Below, one piece after another: positions 1 to 5,873 of a stretch of DNA of 7,358 nt. Below the pieces are notes generated by a model, which made no database searches, was not told the origin of the DNA, and worked only from the letters and a program-made list of their open reading frames with translations. The first letter of the stretch is position 1; every line of letters begins with the position of its first letter. The translations under genes and the position numbers were made by a program. Origin of the DNA: Thermoleophilia bacterium (GTDB lineage: Bacteria > Actinomycetota > Thermoleophilia > Miltoncostaeales > Miltoncostaeaceae); the NCBI GenBank assembly GCA_016463385.1, contig JAEMRL010000104.1:1-7358 (forward strand), given 5' to 3'.

Positions 1-522
1 GCCCAGGGCCTCGATCGCCTCCTGGCACCAGGCGGCGAAGGCCCGCTGGGCGTGGACGCCCTTGCGCAGGGCCAGCGCCAGGTAGGGGCCGGCGTCGGCG
101 GGGAGCGCGGCGATGCGGTCCTCGAAGTCGGCCATGCGCCGCTCGTGCGCAGCCTTCAGCCGCCGCAGCTCGCCCGCGACGAGTTCCGGCGGCAGCGGGC
201 CGGCGAGCGTGAGCTTGACCAGCGACTCGTCCTTGAGCGACGCGAGGCCCCAGGGCTCGCGCAACCACGCCCCGAGCGCGACGCGCCCGTCGGCGGTGAT
301 CGTGTAGACGCGCTTGTCGGGGCGGGCGGCCTGCGGCACGTGCTCCTCGCTCGCCAGGCCGAGCTCGCTCAGCCGGCGCAGCTCGGAGTAGATCTGCGAG
401 TAGGACGCGTGCCAGAAGTGCGCGGCGCCGTCCTCGAGCAGCGACTTGATCTCGTAACCCGAGCGCGGGCCGCCCGCCAGCTGGCCGAGCACCGCATAGG
501 TGGTCACCGGTAGAGCACGCAC
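1..522 (-). CDS. PadR-family transcriptional regulator (3' end cut by window edge)
   Basis: DNA-binding repressor-type protein; PadR proteins dimerise through a C-terminal helical domain and often repress themselves and a divergent target. The visible 174 residues show the winged helix at about 7-85, including SGYEIK (21-26), FWHASYSQIY (36-45), the recognition-helix stretch SELRRL, and the wing KRVYTIT (70-76). A VirR/PadR-type C-terminal helical domain follows from about 95 onward. Family members are usually 170-185 aa, so only a few C-terminal residues are missing; no stop is reached. I chose GTG at 520-522 because AAGGGG (535-530 on this strand) lies 7 bases upstream and the resulting MRALPVTTYAVLG matches the usual PadR N-terminus. 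An in-frame GTG at 505-507 is the alternative. The gene is divergent from the glutaredoxin-cupin pair, which is the obvious candidate target. The ligand is unknown. Confidence 0.9.
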   Translation of the reverse strand, partial: MRALPVTTYAVLGQLAGGPRSGYEIKSLLEDGAAHFWHASYSQIYSELRRLSELGLASEEHVPQAARPDKRVYTITADGRVALGAWLREPWGLASLKDESLVKLTLAGPLPPELVAGELRRLKAAHERRMADFEDRIAALPADAGPYLALALRKGVHAQRAFAAWCQEAIEALG

Positions 523-578
523 TCCCTCGCCCCTTGACCGTGTCGTTCCGCCGGGTGTATGCCTACTCGAAATATTAG
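523..578. promoter_or_regulatory. Divergent promoter region, padR-type gene / glutaredoxin gene
   Basis: This short gap is the only sequence between two divergent genes and must carry both promoters or parts of them. On the plus strand TTGACC (534-539) resembles a -35 box, with TATGCC (558-563) as a weak -10 after 18 bases. On the minus strand TAATAT (577-572) fits the actinobacterial -10 pattern TANNNT; no good -35 is visible. The stretch 564-577 is clearly more AT-rich than its surroundings. I found no convincing ATGT-N-ACAT PadR operator here. The assignments are by eye only. Confidence 0.4.
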
Positions 579-941
579 ATGTCGGCAGACGGGAGCGCCA
601 TGCGCCTCTACCACCGCTGGAAGTGCCCCTGGTGCGCCGCCGCGCGCCAGGCGATCGAGAACGTCGGCGCCGAGGTGGAGCTGGTCGAGGTGCCGTACCC
701 GCGCGAGGAGCGGACCGAGATCCGGGAGATCAGCGGGCAGTCCAAGGTGCCGGTGCTGGTCGACGGCGACGAGGTCGTGGTCGACTCGCGGCGCATCGTG
801 CGCCACCTCTACGAGCGCTACGGCGGGGCCGACTTCACCCGCTCGGCGGCCGAGCTCGCCGCCGAGCAGGCCGGCGACCCGGACGGCGAGTCCGAGCCGG
901 AGTCGTGCGGCGTGGGCGCCGGAGCGGAGGGCGGGCGATGA
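579..941 (+). CDS. Glutaredoxin-like / GST N-terminal domain protein with CPWC active site
   Basis: Small cytoplasmic thioredoxin-fold protein, 120 aa, likely a thiol-disulfide oxidoreductase. The active site is C16-P17-W18-C19 after the first beta strand (MRLYHRWK). The cis-proline loop is K56-V57-P58 (SKVPVLVDGD), and D69-S70 followed by RRIVRHLYERYGG is the substrate- or glutathione-contacting region typical of glutaredoxins and GST N-terminal domains. The last 35 residues are acidic, probably disordered, and contain an extra Cys (C110). The ATG at 579 has no Shine-Dalgarno. ATG at 600 (giving MRLYHRWK..., 113 aa) has GGGAG four bases upstream and fits homologues; it is an equally good start. 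The stop overlaps the next gene as ATGA, so the two are translationally coupled. The physiological thiol (glutathione, mycothiol or other) cannot be told from sequence. Confidence 0.88.
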   Translation: MSADGSAMRLYHRWKCPWCAAARQAIENVGAEVELVEVPYPREERTEIREISGQSKVPVLVDGDEVVVDSRRIVRHLYERYGGADFTRSAAELAAEQAGDPDGESEPESCGVGAGAEGGR

Positions 942-1348
942 GCGACGCGGCCTTCACGCGGATGGGCGCCGACGAGGTCCCCTTCCGGGAGCGCCGCGGT
1001 GGCGGCGCGGCGTCGCAGGATCTGTCGGGCGCCCTCGGCGCCGAGCACCTCGCGCTGCGCGTCTGGCGCTTCGGTCCCGGCCACGAGATGGCCTACCACC
1101 GCCACCGCACGCAGGAGGAGGTCTACGGCCTCCTCTCCGGCGGACCGCAGGAGATCCTCATCGACGGCGAGCCCGTCGAGGTGGCCGACGGCGACTGGCT
1201 GCGCCTGCCGAAGGACACCCCCCGGAGGATCCAGAACCACACCGACCGCGAGGCGGTGTGGCTGACCGTCGGCGCCCCTCCCGGCGGGGGGATCACCGAC
1301 GGGGTGCGGCTCGATCCGGAGACCGGGGAGGAGATCCCCCGCACCTGA
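938..1348 (+). CDS. Small single-domain cupin protein
   Basis: 136-aa conserved beta-barrel (cupin_2 type) protein, cytoplasmic, exact reaction unknown. Cupin motif 1, G-X5-HXH-X4-E-X6-G, is perfect: G48, H54, H56, E61, G68. Motif 2, G-X5-PXG-X2-H-X3-N, aligns residue for residue as G85, P91, D93, R96, N100, so the usual third metal histidine is Arg96 and the turn glycine is Asp93. Metal binding would therefore be by two His and one Glu only, or be weak. The start is clear: GGAGG at 926-930 lies 7 bases before the ATG, and the ATG overlaps the glutaredoxin stop (ATGA). Co-transcription with a CPWC glutaredoxin under a divergent PadR regulator suggests a stress, redox or small-molecule-sensing role, which is inference. 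Confidence 0.88.
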   Translation: MSDAAFTRMGADEVPFRERRGGGAASQDLSGALGAEHLALRVWRFGPGHEMAYHRHRTQEEVYGLLSGGPQEILIDGEPVEVADGDWLRLPKDTPRRIQNHTDREAVWLTVGAPPGGGITDGVRLDPETGEEIPRT

Positions 1349-1350
1349 TC

Positions 1351-1367
1351 GGCCTGGCGCTCAGGCC
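1351..1367. terminator. Hairpin between convergent genes
   Basis: GGCCTG (1351-1356) and CAGGCC (1362-1367) form a perfect 6-bp stem with a 5-base loop in the 12-base gap between the converging cupin and reductase genes; it overlaps the reductase stop codon. There is no T-tract on either strand, so it would be a weak or Rho-assisted bidirectional terminator. Confidence 0.4.
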
Positions 1368-2143
1368 ACGGTCCGGTGGCGCATGAAGAGGAAGCCCTCC
1401 TCCTCATAGACGGCCCACAGGCGCATCGGCGTCCCGCCGGGGCGGGGCTCGGGCCCGTTCAGGGAACGGCCCGCGTCTCCGCCCACCAGCCGCGGCGAGA
1501 CCGTCATGCAGATCTCGTCGATCACACCGGCCGCGGCGAGCGCCGCGTTGAGGCGCGGTCCTCCCTCGGCGAGCACCGAGCGGGCGCCGCGCTCCCCGAG
1601 GGCGACGAGGGCTGCCGGGAGGTCCACCTCGGCGTCGCCGGCCACCAGGACCTCGGCGCCCGCCCGCTCGGCGTCCCGCAGTCCCTGCGCGGGGGCCGAC
1701 GCGCAGGTCACCACGATCGGCCGCGCATCCGCGCGCGCCCCGGTGAAGAGCCGCGTATCCCAGTCGAGTGAGAGGGAGCGGGTGACGACGGCGATGCGGG
1801 GCACCGGGGCCTGGCCGCGCGCCGCCCGCCCGGGCGCCAGGTGCTCGGCGACCGTCGCCGGCCCGTACCCCTCCGCGCGCGCGGTCCCCGCCGCCACCAG
1901 CACGACGTCCGTCAGCGCCCGGAGTGCGAGGTAGACCCGGCGGTCGGCGCCGCCTCCGAGTCCGCCCGAGCGCCCGTCGACCGCGATCGCCCCGTCGATG
2001 CTCGCGACCATGTTGAGGCGCACCCCCGGGCGGCCGGCGGCGACCGGCAGGTCGGCGTAGGCCTCGACGGGATCGACCGGACCGGCGGGCTCGGGCAGCA
2101 GGCGCCGCATCGCGCTCACGGGCGCGTCGGGGGGAGGGGGCAT
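1361..2143 (-). CDS. Pyrimidine reductase family protein (RibD C-terminal / DHFR-like domain)
   Basis: 260-aa NADPH-dependent reductase of the RibD_C superfamily, without the deaminase domain of full RibD. RibD_C enzymes reduce the ribosyl side chain of the deaminated pyrimidine in riboflavin synthesis. Stand-alone actinobacterial relatives such as M. tuberculosis Rv2671 have been linked to dihydrofolate-reductase-like activity, so the substrate here is open. Counting from the internal Met (ATG 2110-2108), family signatures are RLNMVASIDGAIAVDGRSGGL (31-51), DRRVYLALRALTDVVLVAAGTARAEGYGP (56-84), the cofactor-side SVLAEGGPRLNAAL (178-191) and DEICMTVSPRLVGG (198-211). ATG 2143 is preferred because TAACGT (2156-2151 on this strand) sits 7 bases upstream, as in leaderless genes. 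MRRLLPEP starting at 2110 matches homologue N-termini and gives 249 aa. The frame stays open far upstream, but that part is antisense to the epimerase and is not coding. Confidence 0.88.
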   Translation of the reverse strand: MPPPPDAPVSAMRRLLPEPAGPVDPVEAYADLPVAAGRPGVRLNMVASIDGAIAVDGRSGGLGGGADRRVYLALRALTDVVLVAAGTARAEGYGPATVAEHLAPGRAARGQAPVPRIAVVTRSLSLDWDTRLFTGARADARPIVVTCASAPAQGLRDAERAGAEVLVAGDAEVDLPAALVALGERGARSVLAEGGPRLNAALAAAGVIDEICMTVSPRLVGGDAGRSLNGPEPRPGGTPMRLWAVYEEEGFLFMRHRTVA

Positions 2144-2218
2144 CCCGGTCACGTTACGCCCGCCGGGGCGGCCATGGCAGGCATGGCGCAGCCGGTGCCC
2201 CCGTGCGACAGTGGCGCG
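2144..2218. promoter_or_regulatory. Divergent promoter region, reductase / epimerase
   Basis: This gap carries both 5' ends. On the minus strand TAACGT (2156-2151) fits TANNNT and leaves 7 bases to the ATG of the reductase. On the plus strand GACAGT (2207-2212) leaves 6 bases to the epimerase ATG and keeps the conserved A2 and T6 of a -10 box. No purine-rich ribosome-binding site precedes either start. The -35 elements are not recognisable. Both genes may be leaderless. Confidence 0.4.
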
Positions 2219-3124
2219 ATGAGCGTCCCGAGCGGCCGGCAGGTGCTCCTGCGGCACGGACCCTGGGCGGCCACGGTGGTCGAGGTGGGCGGCGGCCTGC
2301 GCATCCTCTCGCGCGCCGGCGTCGCCCTGCTCGACGGGTACGCGGCCGAGGAGATGGCCTCGGGCGGCCGCGGCCAGCCCCTGATCCCGTGGCCCAACCG
2401 CATGGCCGGTGGCGCCTACGAGTTCGGCGGGCGGCGGATCCAGGCGCCCGTAAGCGAGCCCTCGACCGGCGGCGCGATCCACGGCCTCGTGCGCTGGTCG
2501 AACTGGAGGGTCGCCGCCAGTGAGCCGGCCTCGTGCGCGATGGCCCTGCGGCTGCACCCCCAGCCGGCCTACCCGTTCACGCTCGACCTTCGCATCGACT
2601 ACGCCCTCGGCGACGACGGCCTGACGGTCACGCTGACGGCCGAGAACGCCGGGGCGGAACCGCTGCCGTTCGGGGCGGGCTTCCACCCCTACCTCACCGC
2701 CGGGACGGCAGTGGTGGACGATGCGGTGCTGAGCGTGCCCGCGGCGACATGGCTGCCCACCGACGGGCGCGCGATCCCGACCGGCGAGCGCCGCGCCGTC
2801 GAGGGGCGTCTCGACTTCCGCGTCGCCCGGCCGGTCGGCGACACGGTGCTCGACCACTGTTTCACCGACCTCGCCCGCGACTCCGACGGCCTCGCCCGGG
2901 TGACGCTCGAGGGCCCCGGGTCGCCGGTGATCCTCTGGATGGACGAGGCCTTCGGGCACCTGATGGTCTTCACCGGCGACACGCTGCCCGCCGGGCACCG
3001 CCGCCGCGGCGTCGCCGTCGAGCCGATGACCTGCGCCGCCGACGCCTTCAACTCGGGCGACGGCCTGCGGGTGATCGCGCCGCGCCAGCAGTTCGTCGGG
3101 CGCTGGGGCGTGGGCGCGGGCTGA
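2219..3124 (+). CDS. Aldose 1-epimerase (galactose mutarotase-like) family protein
   Basis: 301-aa cytoplasmic beta-sandwich enzyme that interconverts alpha and beta anomers of aldose sugars or sugar phosphates. Expected active-site positions of the GalM fold are present: N60-R61 in WPNRM, H88 in IHGLVRW, the catalytic acid H156 in GFHPYL, D212 in LDHCF, and the catalytic base E268 in VAVEPMT. The N-terminus (VLLRHGPWAATVVEVGGGLRIL, the glycine-rich first strands, then GYAAEEMASGGRGQPLIPWPNR) is typical of actinobacterial members. Full length for the family. The frame is open back to 1841, but upstream sequence is antisense to the reductase; in-frame ATGs at 2174 and 2183 are possible longer starts. 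ATG 2219 best fits the fold and has a -10-like GACAGT 6 bases upstream. The sugar substrate is not identifiable; no sugar-pathway genes adjoin. Confidence 0.9.
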   Translation: MSVPSGRQVLLRHGPWAATVVEVGGGLRILSRAGVALLDGYAAEEMASGGRGQPLIPWPNRMAGGAYEFGGRRIQAPVSEPSTGGAIHGLVRWSNWRVAASEPASCAMALRLHPQPAYPFTLDLRIDYALGDDGLTVTLTAENAGAEPLPFGAGFHPYLTAGTAVVDDAVLSVPAATWLPTDGRAIPTGERRAVEGRLDFRVARPVGDTVLDHCFTDLARDSDGLARVTLEGPGSPVILWMDEAFGHLMVFTGDTLPAGHRRRGVAVEPMTCAADAFNSGDGLRVIAPRQQFVGRWGVGAG

Positions 3125-3139
3125 GGCGCCGGCGCTCAG
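3121..3139 (+). terminator. Hairpin at the epimerase stop
   Basis: CTGAG(g)CG and CGCTCAG pair over 7 bp with one bulged G and a CCGG loop; the stop codon TGA is inside the 5' arm. No T-tract follows, so termination is possible but unproven. Confidence 0.35.
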
Positions 3140-3225
3140 TCCGTTCGGAGGGCGCGGCCGGCGAGGGCGCGCTCCTGCCGCTCGCTGAACGTCGTGGAAG
3201 GTCCTCTGGGGTGGTGGAAACGAGC

Positions 3226-3253
3226 ATCCGTGTGAGGAACCTCAGACACGGAT
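3226..3253 (+). repeat. Strong dyad upstream of the ketoacyl synthase gene
   Basis: ATCCGTGT (3226-3233) and ACACGGAT (3246-3253) are perfect 8-base inverted arms, with inner GAG (3234-3236) and CTC (3241-3243) adding pairs around a GAAC loop; only AG (3244-3245) is bulged. It lies in the 187-base gap between the epimerase and the ketoacyl synthase, about 60 bases before the latter's GTG. With no T-tract after it, it could be an operator dyad, an RNA leader hairpin or a weak terminator of the epimerase transcript. The rest of the gap shows no gene. Confidence 0.6.
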
Positions 3254-3311
3254 CCGTCGCCGGTCACCGCGACGCGCGACGCGCGCCCGTCCTCTCTGCG
3301 AGTATCCGCGC

Positions 3312-4529
3312 GTGCGCCGACGGGTCGTCATCACGGGGGCGGGTGTCGTGAGCCCGATCGGAGCCGGTGTCGGGGCGTTCTGGGACGCCCTCGCCGCGGG
3401 CCGCTCGGGCGCTGCGATGGTGTCCATCGAGGGCGTCGGGGACATCTGCGCCTTCCCCGTCACCGAGGGGGAGGACGCCCGCGAGCGCTTCGGCCAGCGG
3501 GACGCGCGCCGCATGGACCGCAGCGGCCGGATGGCCGCGGTGGCCGCCTCGTGGGCCCTCGAGGACGCGGGTGATCTGGGCGTCGATCCCGAGCGGATCG
3601 GCATCTCGGTGGGCAGCGTGCACGGCGGCGCCGACGCCCTGCTCGAGGCGCACCGCGCGCTGCTCGAGCGCGGTGCCGACCGGGTCGGCCCCCTGGCCAT
3701 CCCGATGTCGCTCGCCAACCATCCCTGCGCGGCCGCCGCCCGCGCGCTCGGCCTCCGCGGGCCCTCCGCCGCTCCGGCGACCGCCTGCGCGGCCGGCTCG
3801 GACGCCATCGGCGCCGCCCTGTCGATGCTGCGCGAGGGCCGCGCCGACGCGATGATCGCCGGTGGCGCCGACGCCCCGCTGTCGCCCCTGGTGATCGCCG
3901 GCTACGTCAAGGTCGGCGCGCTGACGCCGAGCGTCCGGCCGCCGCTCGAGGCGTCGCGCCCGTTCGACGTCGGCCGCGACGGGTTCGTGATGGGGGAGGG
4001 GGCCGGGATGCTGCTTCTCGAGGAGCGCGAGCACGCCCTCGCGCGCGGTGCCCGCATCTACGCCGAGCTGGCCGGCTACGGCAGCTCGTGCGACGCGGGG
4101 CACCCCACCGACCCCGACGCGACCGGCGCCGGCCCGGCCCGGGCGATGCGCCTGGCCATCGAGGACGCCGGGCTGACGCCCGCCGACATCGGCTACGTCA
4201 ACGCCCACGCGACCTCGACGACCGCGGGAGACATCGCCGAGGCGCGCGCCATCAGCCTGGCCGGGCTCGGCGATGCGGCGGTCTCGTCCACCAAGTCGGC
4301 CCACGGGCACGCGCTCGGCGGCGCCGGCGGGCTCGAGGCCGTGGCGACGCTCATGGCCTTCGCCCGCGACACGCTGCCCGCGACGCTCAACCTCGAGGAT
4401 CCCGAGCCCGAGGCGCCGTTCGACCACGTGCTGACGCCGCGCTCGGTTCGCGTCGGGGCGGCGGTGTCGAACTCGTTCGGTTTCGGCGGCCACAACGCCT
4501 GCCTGGTCTTCACCCGGCACGACGGGTAG
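3312..4529 (+). CDS. fabF: Beta-ketoacyl-ACP synthase II (KAS II / FabF family)
   Basis: 405-aa condensing enzyme that joins malonyl-ACP to an acyl-ACP in fatty acid (or polyketide) chain elongation; cytoplasmic homodimer by family. It begins with the strand RRRVVITGAGVVSPIG. The Cys-His-His triad is complete: C159 in ATACAAGSDAIG, H299 in NAHATST, and H333 in STKSAHGHALGGAGG, with K328 of the same segment also conserved. The gatekeeper GFGG loop is F391-G392-G393 (NSFGFGGHN). Length is normal (about 410). Minor departures are TTAGD after NAHATS, where STP is usual, and an added His331. The GTG start lacks a Shine-Dalgarno; GAGTAT (3299-3304) lies 7 bases upstream, again leaderless-like. No acyl carrier protein, FabD, FabG or FabH gene adjoins, so this may be a second, specialised synthase. 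The next gene starts 8 bases after its stop. Confidence 0.93.
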   Translation: MRRRVVITGAGVVSPIGAGVGAFWDALAAGRSGAAMVSIEGVGDICAFPVTEGEDARERFGQRDARRMDRSGRMAAVAASWALEDAGDLGVDPERIGISVGSVHGGADALLEAHRALLERGADRVGPLAIPMSLANHPCAAAARALGLRGPSAAPATACAAGSDAIGAALSMLREGRADAMIAGGADAPLSPLVIAGYVKVGALTPSVRPPLEASRPFDVGRDGFVMGEGAGMLLLEEREHALARGARIYAELAGYGSSCDAGHPTDPDATGAGPARAMRLAIEDAGLTPADIGYVNAHATSTTAGDIAEARAISLAGLGDAAVSSTKSAHGHALGGAGGLEAVATLMAFARDTLPATLNLEDPEPEAPFDHVLTPRSVRVGAAVSNSFGFGGHNACLVFTRHDG

Positions 4530-4537
4530 CCGCGGGC

Positions 4538-5182
4538 GTGAGGCCCCCTGACGACCTGTGGGCGATCGCCGGCAGCGTGAGCTGCTCGGCGATCTGCGAC
4601 GCCATGATGCGCCGGCACGGCCATCGCGCGCACGTCGTCGACCTCGTGAGCCCGGCTCCGGAGCGCTGGCTGCTCGGGCGCGCCCTCACCGTGCAGTTCC
4701 TGCCCCTGCGCGCCGACCTGCTCGAGCCCTCCCGCCACGACTTCGGCGCGATGCTCGACGAGGCCGTGGCCGACGTCGACCCCTCGGGCGCGGTGCTCGT
4801 CGTCTCCAGCTGGGGATATCCCGACGCCCCCGTGGCCGGCGGGAAGAAGCTGTCGCGGCTGGCCAACCTCGGCCTCGCCGGCCTCGTGGCCGACGCGCGC
4901 CTGCGCGACTTCGCCGAGGTGGTCGAACTGGGGCTCGGCGCCTGGTGCCGGGGGGAGACCGTGCGCCAGGGGGGTGACACCGTGATGCCCTACGCGGCGA
5001 ACGTGCCGGTCTGCGTGGGCGGCGTGACCGTGCTCCCGGGCGACTGGGTCTACGCCGACCGCTCGGGCGCCGTGGTGATCCCCTCCGACGACCTGCGCCC
5101 GATCCTCGAGGAGGCCGCGCGCATCGAGGAGCGGGACGCCGCCGAGGTGGAGCGCCTGCGGGCGGCCGACCTGGCCCGATGA
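4538..5182 (+). CDS. RraA / 4-hydroxy-4-methyl-2-oxoglutarate aldolase family protein
   Basis: 214-aa protein of the RraA-like fold, a cytoplasmic ring-forming family that includes metal-dependent HMG/oxaloacetate-type aldolases and the RNase E inhibitor RraA; older databases call it 'demethylmenaquinone methyltransferase'. The core runs from GGKKLSRLANLGLAGLVADA (101-120) into LRDF, with R123-D124 the residues that bind pyruvate and the divalent metal in characterised aldolases. PVCVGGVTVLPGDWVYADRSGAVVIP (157-182) is the family's conserved C-terminal barrel segment. The position after D119 is Ala rather than the usual Gly, and the pyruvate-binding loop reads GGKK instead of GEL, so substrate is uncertain. 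Length suits the aldolase-like branch more than the 161-aa E. coli RraA. The GTG start has no real ribosome-binding site and probably relies on coupling to the synthase stop 8 bases earlier. The stop overlaps the next ATG. Confidence 0.87.
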   Translation: MRPPDDLWAIAGSVSCSAICDAMMRRHGHRAHVVDLVSPAPERWLLGRALTVQFLPLRADLLEPSRHDFGAMLDEAVADVDPSGAVLVVSSWGYPDAPVAGGKKLSRLANLGLAGLVADARLRDFAEVVELGLGAWCRGETVRQGGDTVMPYAANVPVCVGGVTVLPGDWVYADRSGAVVIPSDDLRPILEEAARIEERDAAEVERLRAADLAR

Positions 5183-5556
5183 TCCGCATCCTGCTGCTGT
5201 GGGCCTGCAACACGGCCGCGTTGTTCGCCGCCGACTGGCTCTTCGGCGGGATGCGCTTCGAGGACGAGTGGACCGTGGTGGCGGCGGGCGCCGTGTTCGG
5301 CATCGTCAACTGGCTGCTGAAGCCGCTGGTGACCTTCCTGGCGATCCCGCTGATCATCCTCACGCTGGGCATCGCCCTCTTCTTCGTGAACCTGCTGATG
5401 CTGGTCACGACCGCCTGGCTGGTGGGCGGCTTCACCCTCGACGGCTTCTGGACCGCCGTGGGCGCGACGATCGTGATCTGGATCGTCAACTCGATCCTGC
5501 AGTCGGCCTTCGGCCTCGACGACCGGGCCGACCGCCGGCGCGAACAGGTCTCGTAG
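5179..5556 (+). CDS. Four-helix 'phage holin family' (DUF/PF04020-type) membrane protein
   Basis: 125-aa integral membrane protein with four hydrophobic segments at about 2-22, 31-52, 54-82 and 88-110. It ends in a charged, cytoplasm-like tail (DDRADRRREQVS). Family hallmarks include the Asn and Trp/Phe-rich first helix, FGIVNWLLKPLVTFLAIPLIILTLG and FFVNLLMLVTTAWLVGGFTLDGFWTA. The motif IVNxxL occurs twice (42-47 and 102-107), consistent with an internal duplication. Despite the family name, most members are chromosomal and widespread; no phage genes adjoin and the function is unknown. The ATG overlaps the aldolase-like stop (ATGA), so it is translationally coupled and the last gene of the operon. 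The terminator follows about 50 bases later. Confidence 0.88.
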   Translation: MIRILLLWACNTAALFAADWLFGGMRFEDEWTVVAAGAVFGIVNWLLKPLVTFLAIPLIILTLGIALFFVNLLMLVTTAWLVGGFTLDGFWTAVGATIVIWIVNSILQSAFGLDDRADRRREQVS

Positions 5557-5562
5557 AAGGCG

Positions 5563-5581
5563 CGTTCAGGAGTCGTTCAGG
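5563..5581 (+). repeat. Direct repeat CGTTCAGG x2, 11-base pitch
   Basis: CGTTCAGG occurs at 5563-5570 and again at 5574-5581, start to start exactly 11 bases, in the gap between the membrane protein stop and the terminator. OmpR/PhoB-family response regulators bind such tandem half-sites, and actinobacterial PhoP boxes use GTTCA-type 11-base units. The position after a stop codon is odd for an operator, so chance or a small downstream transcript are alternatives. Confidence 0.4.
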
Positions 5582-5606
5582 GGAGGCCCGCGACGATCGA
5601 AGAGGC

Positions 5607-5648
5607 GGGCCCGTGATCTCCTCTCCGATCACGGGCCCCCGGCTTTTT
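5607..5648 (+). terminator. Intrinsic terminator of the synthase-aldolase-membrane protein operon
   Basis: GGGCCCGTGATC (5607-5618) and GATCACGGGCCC (5627-5638) form a perfect 12-bp stem with an 8-base loop; CCGGC then TTTTT (5644-5648) follow on the plus strand. On the minus strand no T-run follows, so it acts on the plus-strand operon ending at 5556. Confidence 0.9.
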
Positions 5649-5873
5649 CCGCCCTGGTGATCCGCGGGCCGGGATCCGGCTCGTCGGCGGCGCGGGGACG
5701 CGCCTGCTGCGGCTGGGCCGTCCCCACGCTGCGGAATATCCCCCGCCCGGGGGATCAAGGGAAAACTTGAGGAGACGATGACCCTGGTGCGGGACGGCGC
5801 AGGCGGTCGGAGGCAACCTCCAGGCATGCCGCGTCCCCACTGGCATCCGGAGGGCACCCGGATCGCCGGACTA
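5649..5873. other. Gene-free gap with several competing stem-loops; possible structured RNA
   Basis: No convincing gene lies here. Stems seen on the plus strand: GGGGACG/CGTCCCC (5694-5700 with 5719-5725); ATCCCCC/GGGGGAT with loop GCCC (5738-5755); TCAAG/CTTGA with loop GGAAAA (5755-5770); GGAGG/CCTCC with loop CAA (5809-5821), enclosed by GTG(c)GGGACG (5787-5796) pairing with CGTCCCCAC (5832-5840). A longer rival helix pairs 5713-5727 with 5787-5802 (14 pairs, one mismatch, one bulge). I recognise no known riboswitch, SRP RNA, RNase P RNA or tmRNA core. No clear promoter is seen. High GC makes chance pairing likely for the shorter stems. Confidence 0.35.

Noticed and set aside
52..513. 153-codon plus-strand frame over the PadR gene
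   Set aside because: The minus-strand frame encodes a clear PadR winged helix with intact motifs; the plus frame shows no family features.
1841..2218. Upstream extension of the epimerase frame on the plus strand
   Set aside because: Antisense to the reductase; the epimerase fold begins after ATG 2219.
2144..2998. Upstream extension of the reductase frame on the minus strand
   Set aside because: It lies antisense to the epimerase, shows no domain and is low in hydrophobic pattern; the reductase domain is complete without it.
3271..3285. Short tandem GACGCGC repeat before the ketoacyl synthase
   Set aside because: Two 7-base copies of a CG-rich word are expected by chance in this composition.
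3264..4520. 418-codon open frame on the minus strand opposite the ketoacyl synthase
   Set aside because: It mirrors a well-supported fabF-type gene. Its composition (Arg, Gly, Ala, His rich, no fold signature) is what a GC-rich antisense frame gives.
5179..5556. Prophage or lysis cassette suggested by the 'holin' family name
   Set aside because: No endolysin, phage structural gene, integrase or att-like repeat is nearby; the family is widespread on chromosomes and the gene sits in a metabolic operon.
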